Source: Augochlora pura
Lineage: Eukaryota > Arthropoda > Insecta > Hymenoptera > Halictidae
DNA: 64,000 bases
Assembly (NCBI RefSeq): GCF_028453695.1
Contig: NC_135781.1
Span: 1,054,001-1,118,000, forward strand
Direction: 5' to 3'
Part shown: positions 53,636 to 63,117 of the stretch, in pieces
Layout of the letters: every line of letters starts with the position of its first letter
Position numbering within the stretch: the stretch's first letter is position 1
The notes under the pieces: model-generated
Databases searched by the model: none
Told to the model about the DNA's origin: nothing
The model's input: only the letters and a program-made list of their open reading frames with translations
Program-made: the position numbers and the translations under genes

Positions 53636-53905
53636 TTAACCCTTTCGGTAGGAGCACTCTGCTCGCCGTGACACACTCACTATAATACGAGGCGCCGCGC
53701 CGACAATTCGCAAATCGAGTGAAATTTGAAATATCGAGTAAAATTTTAAAAGTCTAGTGAAATATGAAATATTGAGTGAAATTTTAAAAATCTAGTGAAA
53801 TTTGAAATATCGAGTAGAATTTTATAAGTCTAGTGAAATTTGAAATATCGAGTAAAATTTTAAAAATCTAGTGAAATTTGAAACATCGAGTGAAACTAAT
53901 AAACA
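53636..53905. mobile_element. piggyBac-like MITE left end with internal tandem repeat
   Basis: TTAA (53636-53639) then CCCTTTCGGTAGGAGC, as in the complete element at 22236. From about 53710 to 53900 lie about five copies of a 38-40 base unit alternating ATCGAGT(G/A)AAATTT and TCTAGTGAAATTTGAAAT. No clear inverted right end is seen. The same unit fills 58675-58790. Confidence 0.7.
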
Positions 53906-54477
53906 GAAGAGCCAATAATTGGGCGAAACTTCGTCGAACAGTAGTTTAATTCGAAGGTGCGCAAGGGCGCGAAATAAGTCGAGAAAATCACCTAATCACC
54001 GTTGGCGAACGCTCGGTGCTCCGTTTTCAATAGGCGCGCAGGGCCCCTATCCCCCCCATCCCCCACTGGGTAGTCGCGGAACAGTAGATCGCGTTCATTA
54101 TCTCGGCTCGCGAGGCGCCGTAGTGTGTTAATGAGCAACCGGGTCTCCATTAACCAGACAAATTCGAGACTAGTCGGCGCGGCGCGGTGTGGCGCGCCTG
54201 CTGGGCAAAAAATCTCCCGGGTAAGACGGGAGCTTTTCGTTCGTGATAATCGTCGCGCGGCAGTTTCGCGCGCGGGCTCCCCGACTACTACTCCATTCTC
54301 CTCGTCATCTTCAGCCCGCAATTAAACTTACGAAAATAGTTCGCTTAACGCGCTCGTGCTGCGACGCCCTCCAACCATCTCGGGATCTTCGTTCCGTCTT
54401 CCTACCCTCATCCTTTTCCGTCTAGCATTTGTAGGAAGACGAAGGAAAATGAAAATCACTGTTAATCAAATTTATAT
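53906..54477. other. Gene-free CpG-rich DNA
   Basis: Overlapping frames on both strands, none recognisable. Confidence 0.5.
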
Positions 54478-54560
54478 ATCAACCCCTTGCCGTACTTTGA
54501 CGAGTCCGACTCGTGATGCATATTCCTAGTAATAAATAATTAAATATCGATGTTATTCTA
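54478..54560. mobile_element. piggyBac-like left end with subterminal palindrome
   Basis: TCAA then CCCCTTGCCGTACTT, then TGACGAGTCCGACTCGTGA at 54498-54516. The palindrome arms TGACGAGT and ACTCGT-A are the same as in the 44-bp arrays. The TCAA flank is one base off TTAA. No right end is identified. Confidence 0.65.
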
Positions 54561-56526
54561 TTTTTTAAAATTGGAAACAAATTCTAATCCCTTTTTATTA
54601 ATCTTTAAGTATACAAGTAAACTCAGGCACGGAATAAATATTAATCTTGACACAACTTAAATTATTCATCCCTTAGAAAACTCTCGACTGCTCTATTATT
54701 TCAATAATCGCGTTACAGTATCGCACAGTCCATAAAATCGAGGCTCCGCCGTATTAATTTCCACAGCCGCTCGAAGCCCGATCACCGAGAGATTTCGTCC
54801 GGGTTCGCGAATCCTGTGATAATTGTCGCGCGACGGTGACAGGTGTAGTCGACCGGCTGCCGCGCGCGGCATGGCGAGAAACAGGCTGCTGGGAGGAGGG
54901 AGAAGGAAGAAGGAGGGGGGTCGAGGGTATGGTAGCCAGAGCACTCGAGGCCCAAACGTTCGCAGTATTAACTGTCCAAGTTGTCAAAGGCGGCCGCGCG
55001 ACAAGTTCCGTGGGTTTCGCGGCGCCATTGTTTCCCAGGGCCGGAAGTTCGGTTCGCGATGGCGGCTTCCGGTTATCGACTCGTCGAGATTGAAATTCTC
55101 GGCCCCTGCCACCTTCGCTCCGCTCCGCTCCGCGCCGCGCCGCGCCGCGCCGGCTATCTCGCTATCGTCCTGCGGCCGAGATCCGAATATCTTCTACCGA
55201 GACGTAAACGACGAAGATCAGTGGGAAAGTTTCCGACCGGAGATCCAGCCCCGATTCAATTCACCTCTCTCTACTTCTCTCTGCGCGGGATCCCCGGACC
55301 CGTAGCCACGCGAAACTCCAAAATTGAATTCTTTTCTGATGTTATCTTATCGCGGGAAACGCGACGCTGCCGCCGCGCTCGAACTTCCCCGGGCCCCGAA
55401 TCAAATTTAGAGGCCCGCGTGTGAATTAAATTTTCATGCTCGCCTCTCTCTCTCTCTCTCTTTCCCCTCTACACCCCATCCCCACTCCCACCATATGGAG
55501 GACTCGCGGGGTCGGAACTTCCGTGCGACGAATTTTAGAATCGTTCTTGTCCGACTCGAATAAATCCACGCGGAAAGGATACCTTAAATACGCGTGTTTA
55601 AATTACTTACGCGACGGCATAGAATGATGCAGAACCTCGACTGTCGTTATAACGTTATTTAAATCTTGGTGGAGCATATGGGGTTTTTGGCAATCTTGTA
55701 ATTATTTTTTAAATTCTCTGTGAAATTGGAAATAAGCGCTGAAACATTGAGGTTTATATTTTGTATATATTGTGGTATACAATATAAGATAGTATGGTAT
55801 AGTTTGTATTATAATTTTTTTTGAACATACTATACTCTATATATGTATATATATATTATATTATATTACGAATTTATTTATCAACAAATATTCCTCTTGT
55901 ATTTATTCTGTTTAGAAGTACTGACGTAAAAATATTCGGCCGCCGGCGGCGTATATACAAAGCGGCGATAATAAGGGAGTTAGGGAGAAGGGCGGACGGC
56001 AATCGGTGTTCTTACTGGATAATATACTCGGCCGTAATTATCCGTAAAAGGGTCGGGAGAAGGTTTCGGGAGTAGGTTGAAGCCGTCCCCGATGCCGTGG
56101 CTGTTACCTAAAAATTCTGGAGACGCGCCAGCGGAACGAGCAGCCGAGGGGTTGGAATGGAGGGGGAGAAGGGCGAAGGGGGGGAAGGGGTAGGACGCAG
56201 TTTTGCGGGTTGCCCCTGTCCGACTGCTAATGGAAACGTTCCGCGGCCGAATCTTGCGGATTATCCGGGGCTTTTTAATATGCCGGGATGCGCGCTAATT
56301 TTAATAGAAACGCCGCGCGCCGCGCCGCGCCGAACACCCGATTAAACCGTGCGACCTTCTCGGCCGTAGATAATTCTTTTAATAATCGCGATAATTTCTA
56401 CGAAGAGACTGTAACTTTATAATTTATCATGCATTCGCGTCTCCTCGATTTTTTTCAAATATTAGCGCTCGTTGCTATAAATCGCCGCCGCGAATCCGAC
56501 TCGTTAAAGTACGGGAAGGGTTCAAT
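54561..56526. other. Gene-free DNA with simple repeats
   Basis: Holds a (CGCTC)n to (CGCGC)n run at about 55115-55153, a TC run at about 55442-55461, and a TA-rich block at about 55740-55870. Frames of up to 160 codons in the GC-rich part overlap on both strands. Confidence 0.5.
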
Positions 56527-56640
56527 TAACCCTTTGAACTCGAACGATGACGTTGTGATGCCACTGGAATTGTTACAGCACCTGTCGAAATAACTTTTTA
56601 TATTGTGAGAAATTATTAACCGTTGTCGCGTGAGTTACAA
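56527..56640. mobile_element. Possible piggyBac-like left end
   Basis: TTAA then CCCTTTGAACTCGAACG, followed by AT-rich DNA including GTTACAGCAC and TGAGTTACAAGATTC, which resemble the interior of 26499-26728 (GTTATAACACG, GAGCCACGAGAC). No right end is found. Confidence 0.5.
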
Positions 56641-57507
56641 GATTCAAAAAAATTATTATTAGATTTCAACTATTATATATTTATTAATGTTAGATTTCAA
56701 AAAATTATTAAAACAGTAACTGCTTTAAGCTGCAAGACTCAGTTTCCTATGAATAAAATACACCCGCCGAATAAAATATCTTATAAAATAGAAAAACCGG
56801 CAATCGGAAAAATTGCTTTCGATTTGCAATTAAGCCGTCTTCGAATTGTTCGAAGCAAGAAAATGAAATCGAGGAGAACAAAGGTTCCAGTCTCTCGCCG
56901 TCAAATCGCAAGAACAAAATAAATTCTCCAGTCGGTGAAAGTGGACTCACAATAAACGAGAGCAGCGAGTAGAATTCTTTCGCGATGCGAAAGGGTGCTG
57001 GTGTTATCCTGGTTTCCTTACTTAAAAAAAAAAAAAAAACAAAGAGAGAGAGACAGAAATCCGGCGTGGAAATAAAAGAGGATACAGCGATAAATCTACC
57101 AAGTAGCGCAGGGTGGAAGAAGGGGGAGAAGGTTAGAGATAATGTTGCGAGGTTCGCCGAGCAGACAAGGGTGTTCCGTTGGATCCCGGACGTCTGAGAA
57201 TTTCGCTGGGAAGGTGGTTCCACGGCTGAAACTGTACCCGTTGGAGGGGGCGTTTCCCGGGCTCGGTCGGCCGTGCCCGGTTTTTCGTGGTCATTGGGTT
57301 GAGATCACGGCGAGCGGGTAACCAAATCCGAGCTTTGAGACTCGCGTTACGGTGATTATATCCACGGACAGTGTGAGCCGAAGACGTTGAACGGGGGGGA
57401 TCCCCGTTATAGGAGATCCCGTTGAGCCGTTAACCTGATTCGGAGATCAGCGGCGCGAAACTGGCCGCGTAATTATTGGCTTGGCAATTAAATGATCGTG
57501 GACTTTG
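56641..57507. other. Gene-free DNA
   Basis: AT-rich to about 56940, then mixed. A 158-codon - strand frame at 56747-57223 is Phe/Ser-rich and unrecognised. Confidence 0.5.
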
Positions 57508-57511
57508 TTAA

Positions 57512-57711
57512 CCCCTCGCACTATAATAACATTTTTATAAATATTATAACATTTAATATTTCTATTAAATCGAAAGAAAATTTGAATCTCCCGCCATAAA
57601 AATCTAGGATCGAAAGTAAGTGAAGGCGATCGCGAAAGAAAAACCCTTTTGCTCCATCAAGGAAATTATTAAAAAATAATAAGAAGATAAAAGATATCAT
57701 AGTGCAAGGGG
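57512..57711. mobile_element. piggyBac-like MITE, 200 bp
   Basis: TTAA (57508-57511) then CCCCTCGCACTATAATAAC; right end TCATAGTGCAAGGGG then TCAG, a two-base change from TTAA. The ends GCACTATAA / ATAGTGC are shared with 38793-38997. Confidence 0.8.
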
Positions 57712-58541
57712 TCAGCAGATTCTCTCGTTTTATCAACGTGTACAAAGCAGTTATATCGTTCTCTTACCGTCCGGACTTTCATCATCAATTCAGTAAGAAT
57801 TCGAAGGAACTTGTGGGACGCGATAATATTTTCTACAAACCCGGCTCAATGTTCTCGCGAGTCCTTCGGCGCTGTCAGGAATCGGCGACCGTTTGTAACC
57901 GGTGGTGTTCGGCGCTTTAAACGATCCACGGCGACGCTCTATAGACTCGGGCCAATCGCGAGCCGTGCCGGAAACCGCTCTCCCTGGTAGACGCAGTTCC
58001 CCGGCTCGTTAAGTTGTCATCGATTAATTAAATTGCCCGCGGCCCGTTGAGTGCAGTTTGCCGCGATATACCGGCGCCGCTTCCGGGGTTCCACGGAACC
58101 CACGCTCCCCCCCGCCCCTCCGGCTCCTTTCGCTCGGGGATTACTCGCGTCTCATTCTGCATTCCGTCCGGAACACGGACACGTATAAGTCAATGTAGTC
58201 CCACGGCGAGACGGCGGCAGCTTAAGCCCCGTGTTCTCGCGCTTGTCGCTTTTCGATTCTCCTTCTGCGGGCACGCGGCATTTCTGTCGGATCTGTATAT
58301 TATTCTAAGCGGATCTTTCTATCGGATCTATCGAATTTACAGCGAAATTAGATTTTTCAGAATATTCGATCGCTTTGTATTAATATCGCGTTGGTTTCTC
58401 TTCGGATTCGCGGACGATCGTTGGTAGCTTTAGCCGAAAGAAATAAGTTAATGATAAATTATGCAATAGGTTGGTAGCTGGAAAGTATGTGTGGCGTCTT
58501 TGAAAAATCTCTGAAAAATGTCAGATTTATTAGAACATTAT
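57712..58541. other. Gene-free DNA
   Basis: CpG-rich at 57850-58260. A 126-codon frame at 58047-58427 has no recognisable domain. Confidence 0.5.
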
Positions 58542-58790
58542 TAACCCTTTGCACTCGAAGCCATTTCAACTGCAAATCTGAAATCATTTCTCTGGCTTTC
58601 AGTATTTCCATTTCATACAACGAAATTCATTCTACGATTTCTAAAATTTCAAAAATTTCAAAAAATTCATTTTAAAATTTTAAAAATCGAGTGAAATTTG
58701 AAATATTGAGTGAAATTTGAAATATCAAGTAAAATTTGAAATATCAAGTAAAATTTGAAAAATCTAGTGAAATTTGAAATATTGAGTGAA
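58542..58790. mobile_element. piggyBac-like left end with internal tandem repeat
   Basis: TTAA then CCCTTTGCACTCGAAGCC, with the interior phrase AACTGCAAATCTGAAAT and TTTCCATTT-ATACAA as in 8259 and 43504. The right part is a tandem array (about 58675-58790) of AAATTTGAAATAT(T/C)GAGTG and TCAAGTAA variants. No right end is found. Confidence 0.7.
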
Positions 58791-59512
58791 AATTAATTCC
58801 GAAAAATTACGTCGACGTATCGGGGCGACGTTGGAGAACCGTCCCGGGTTTTCGGAGCCTCGAGACGCGATTTGCATGACGGATATCACGTCGGCCGCGA
58901 AAAGCAAGATTTATCGGGCCCGTGGGTTCGCGATCGTAACCCAGTTAGAGAGAGAGAGAGAGAGAGAGGAGAGCCGGTTGTCTTTCGCCGAGCGCGATCG
59001 TCTCTCGCGCCGCGTTCTCTCGCTGAATATCTGTAATGGATCGTATCCGGAACTTCCATTAAGTACTCGAGCGATCCCCGGCCTGGCGAAACAAAACTAC
59101 GGAGCGGGAGTGGTACGGTTCGAAACTTCCCTCTCCCCTCCCACCCCTCTCTCTCTCTCTTTGGTTCTCCTAACTGGTACAACTTCTGAATCCCTTATTC
59201 TTTCCCCTGATAAGGCGGGTTCCTCCGCGGGGCAGTAAGCCGCGCCTGATATTCCGCGCGCGCTCTCCCCCTCCCCACCCCCGATTAGACGCGCGCGCCT
59301 GTTAAAATAGTTCCAGATAAAATTTCACCGTCGGAGTTCTTCCGGCGCCGATAAACATGCGCCGGAATCGCCGAACTCTTCGCCGACGATTGCTCATTTA
59401 CTCTTTGGGACTGCTCGCTGCTCGCGACAACTTCCGGCTATCTGTTCCACGTCGATTCAGCAGTCGGCTCTCACCGAATTTTGGTAAGGAGAAATGTATC
59501 TACAGTAGCCGG
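58791..59512. other. Gene-free CpG-rich DNA
   Basis: Short GA run at about 58948-58969 and TC run at about 59149-59160. No recognised frame. Confidence 0.5.
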
Positions 59513-59740
59513 TTAAACCCTTGCGCTATAATAACGAGGCAGACTCGTCACAAGAATTCCACGAAAAGTGTACTAAATATAAATGTTATTAGTTTTCTTG
59601 TAAATCGAAATTAAATTTATTTATTTTATTATTAAAGTCTAGAAACTGTATTAAATAAAGACGATGCAGAAACCAAAAATTATCTGGTCCTATTGAGGAC
59701 AGTATTTAGGACAAATGAGTGGTAATTATCGCACTGTGAA
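59513..59740. mobile_element. piggyBac-like left end with subterminal palindrome
   Basis: TTAAACCCTTGCGCTATAAT, then AACGAGGCAGACTCGTCA (59533-59550), a palindrome like that of the arrays. The interior carries ATTCCACGAAAAGTGTACTA and an inverted version of the 37055 element's interior (TCCTATTGAGGACAGTATTT). Right end not clear. Confidence 0.6.
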
Positions 59741-59813
59741 AGTTCTATAAATCTAGCGTCGTATAAACAAATCCTAAAGCATTGTCTTAGCTCTAGGCTT
59801 CTACTAATTTAAT

Positions 59814-60065
59814 ATTAAAATGCAACTGCATCGAGACTTCAAAAATTCAAGCTAAGAAAAGGGACTGCAGTAGCTCTAGAATTCCATGCTATTATCGCGC
59901 TATAATGCTCGACCACGTTATAATTCTACAGAATTCGTATATTAAAATGCAACTGCATCGAGACTTCAAAAATTTAATCTAAAAAAAGGGACTGCAGTAG
60001 CTCTAGAATCTGGTGCAATTACCGAGCTATAATCCTCGACCTCGCTATAATCCAACAAAACCTCG
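59814..60065 (+). repeat. Tandem duplication, 127-bp unit
   Basis: Two copies begin ATTAAAATGCAACTGCATCG at 59814 and 59941. The first 75 or so bases are almost identical (through GGGACTGCAGTAGCTCTAGA) and the rest is diverged. Confidence 0.9.
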
Positions 60066-60328
60066 TTGATAAGCGTCAATCGCGCAGAAGCGAACGGGTT
60101 AACTTTGGGTCCAAGCGTGGCTAAATAAATTTCGGCTTGGTCCTCGGTGCTTCTCCCCGGAAGAAAACAAGCGACAAAGGGAATTATTCCTGCGCGTTGG
60201 AAACTTCGTTTCCGCGGCACGGAAATCTTTGCCTGGGCGCCGGCAGAAAGAAAAAGGGGTGAAAACAGGCGCGGCGGACGGGTCGGGCACGCACGGCCAA
60301 AGTGAATTCGTGGTCGTCGCCGCGCGAC

Positions 60329-60364
60329 TCTCTCTCTCTCTCTCTCTCTCACTCTCACTCTCTG
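60329..60364. repeat. (TC)n microsatellite
   Basis: About 15 TC units with two CA interruptions, in a CpG-rich segment (60070-60620) without a recognisable gene. Confidence 0.9.
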
Positions 60365-60779
60365 TCTCTCTCCCGAGCCGGGGGTCTCTCGTTTGACAGG
60401 ACAGACGGGAAACGCGCGGCGCTGGTGTACACACGCGCGAGGACATGTTGACTAAACGCGAACCTCCGACGCATACCGACTACGGAATTCTGCATTACAA
60501 TTTATGCTGATTTATATGCACCCGGCGGGCCGAGCGCCGACGCGCCGACGTTGCCCTCGCACATCCACGCAAGTGAGAGAGAGAGAGCTTGGCTCTCGGA
60601 TGATTTTTCCTTTTTCGTCGAACGCTTTTCAGCCCTCGTTCCACATTTTTCCTCGTTTCTAAGGGCTGCGTGTACGCGAATCTTGTCGAACGTTGACGCA
60701 GGTCACGACGTACCGGGACAGAGAAAGAGTGGCACTTGACAAGGAAAAGGGTTGTTTTTGTTGAGTGGTTTGGTGTGGT

Positions 60780-61106
60780 TGACGAGTATAGTCGTCGTGG
60801 AGAAGGGGCAGTGTGTTAATCATAGGATGGATATATTTTCCATGCAGAAGTGACAGTAGGGAGTTTCGTGACGAATAAACTCGACATGAAGAAAGAGCAA
60901 TATTTTTTGTTGTGACGAGTATACTCGTCATGGAGAAGGAACAGCTTTTCTTGTCAGGACGAGTATATTCGTCATAGAGAAAGGACAGATTTTCTTATCA
61001 TGACGAGTATATTCGTCACGAGGAAGGAGCAGTATTTCACGTCGTGACGAGTATATTCGTCATGGAGAAAAGCCAGTATATAGTCACATAATGAATATAT
61101 TTGTCA
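60780..61106. repeat. Array 2 of an 18-bp palindrome at strict 44-bp spacing
   Basis: Eight positions spaced 44 (once 45) bases apart: 60780, 60825 (degraded), 60869, 60913, 60957, 61001, 61045 and 61089 (degraded). Central copies read TGACGAGTATACTCGTCA or TGACGAGTATATTCGTCA. The 26-base interval has a looser consensus of GGAGAAGG-ACAGT followed by TTTTCTTGTC. Copies at the edges are the most degraded, as in other tandem arrays that are homogenised from the centre. Confidence 0.95.
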
Positions 61107-61829
61107 TACACGTGTATTCCACAGGAGTGTCGTCGATGATTTTTATAATTGGAGAACACATAAAATGCGAATATTTTTTCAGCCAAGTACTCTTGCGAGT
61201 ACTTGTAAATCGTCGAACATTTTCGCAAACGAACGCGGGTGCTTGTAAATTATTCAGCATTTTCATAAATGAACGGCACACGGTGCTTGTGAATTATTGA
61301 CAATTTTCACGAATGAACCCAGGGCCCTCCTAAATCATCGAACATTTTTGCGGACTCGTTTAAAGAAGAGGAAAATTGATTTCGCGTCGCGGCAACTGAT
61401 GTTACAATTGGAATCCAGGAAACGTCAATTAAAAATGAAATGGCTTTATAAAAAAAAAAAAAGTCCAGGTCCCCCGGGGGAAAATGAAAATCCCGTTTTC
61501 GGTTTGATGTATGCAAGCCGGACACGAATAGTTTGTCTGACGATTGATCAACGTTTCTGCTTGGACGAGCGAGTTGGTACGAGATTAATTCAGTCGGATC
61601 AATAATGAACGTTTCAAAGTGTGGTATTTTTGAAAACGCGATTTTCGTTCGGCAAACTCCGCGATTAATTTCCATTTATTTCTGTATCGAAGTTTGAATA
61701 AACAATTTCTTCTTCAAATAGACGCTAGGAATTTTTATTTTGCAGATGCACAATTTATTGCTAGATAAAGATACTATTTATTAGTTTGTGCAAATAAGTT
61801 CGCCGATCTCTGAGATTTAGGAAATGTTT
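61107..61829. other. Gene-free DNA
   Basis: Contains a degenerate repeat at about 61190-61350 (GTGCTTGTAAATTATTCA and ATTTTCACGAATGAAC variants, about 50 bases apart). No gene. Confidence 0.55.
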
Positions 61830-61839
61830 ATGGGAATTC

Positions 61840-62160
61840 GAAGCGATGGTTTGGATGAATTTTTAAATGTGATTCCGTGGGGTTATTTTAATGAAACTTA
61901 GCTCGTGTGAAAGCTGAAAGTGTCTACTTTAAAACGTGGTAATTTATATTGCACTAAAATATTAAGATCGTTTCGAAAAAATTAAAAAGAATCAACCTCT
62001 GGCATCGAGAGACTTTCAAGATTTAGAATAAAAAGTTCATATAAATTTTTAGATACGATCCTGTAGAGTTATTTTTTTGCAACTTAGCTGAAACGAAAGT
62101 TAAGAATGTCCCCTTTAAAATAAGCTATATTATACTGAAATTTTATAATAAATCCATTCA
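61840..62160 (+). repeat. Diverged tandem duplication, about 180-190 bp apart
   Basis: Two copies of an ordered set of words: AATTTTTA-AT, GAT(T/C)C-GT-G(G/A)GTTATTTT, AACTTAGCT, AAAG-T-A-A-TGTC, TTTAAAA, and TATATT--ACT(G/A)AAAT. They begin near 61857 and 62045. No coding frame. Confidence 0.6.
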
Positions 62161-63002
62161 CGTTGATAACTATATGGTACCACATTTTCTGCCAAGAGAA
62201 CGCGAACTGACACAACCAAATAAAATAGGAAGCTTAAAAACCTCCCAATTTGATCTCAAATCCAAAAATCTGATCTCAATGCTCTAGACCAATTCATCGC
62301 AACCAATCGCATCGTGCAACGATCGTCGCGTTTCCTAAACCCGGATTCACTAGGCCGCAGTCAGCCCTCTCAAGAGCCGCCACGTTCGATCAGCGCGACG
62401 GCGTTGCCTCATCGCGACCCGCGCGTACCCACGGCAGTCACTTTAATCCGCGGCGTTGCAGCCGATTAGCATTCACAGAGGCGGCCCGGCCTTTGTTGTG
62501 CCGACAGTCAACCAGGACCCGGGGAATCGCGGGGTCGTGCCAACTGGGTAACTACTGCGGGACCCGGTAGTTCCCCGGTTGAAACGGAGACACGCCGGGG
62601 ACGCAAACTGGGTTAGGGCAGAAGACGGCTCCCGTAAATACGTAGATCGGCAGGCAGCGCGAGAAAAACGTGGCCGGCGCGGACGTGGCCACGATACCGA
62701 TCGACGGTCCGTAACCTGTTCGACAACAATGCACGTAGACGACGGCTCGAACAGTTTTGACGCGGTAACGAGATAGTCGAGGCAGCTGCGCTCTCGGTCG
62801 CCAGCCTTTTATTCAAGCGTCTACCGGCTAGCTGCAAACATGCTAGGAAACTTTGACGCGGCACACGATGCTCGATATTCTTGTAGCAGAAGCGTTGGTC
62901 ATCGAATCTTTAAGGCTATCGAATCGCCAAGTTATCATGGGTCTTCATAGATGGATGGTTAGAGAAGCTTGGTAATTTCAAGAGTTGCCTTAATCACTGG
63001 TT
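62161..63002. other. Gene-free CpG-rich DNA
   Basis: CpG-rich from about 62310 to 62860. Could be promoter-type sequence for a gene outside the window, but no TATA, initiator or coding start can be argued for. Overlapping frames on both strands are unrecognised. Confidence 0.45.
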
Positions 63003-63117
63003 ATTAAGGTAAGGCTAAAACGACGGTTTCACGATATATATCGAAACTGGGACGCTCTTGGGTAGCTTTCTGGGATAGGAATCCATCTGTTAGTCTATGA
63101 CTACGGTAGTCGCCACG
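63003..63117 (+). repeat. 115-bp dispersed repeat, copy D
   Basis: TTAAGGTAAGGCTAAAACGA, TTTCACGATATATATCGAAA (a near-perfect inverted repeat), CTGGGACGCTCTTGGGTAGC, GGAATCCATCTGTT and GTAGTCGCCAC. Confidence 0.85.

Noticed and set aside
60780..61106. CRISPR array (regular palindromic repeats with spacers of about 26 bases)
   Set aside because: Intervals share a loose consensus and are not unique spacers; the window holds an intron-containing animal gene; no cas-like frames. It is a tandem repeat with a palindromic core.
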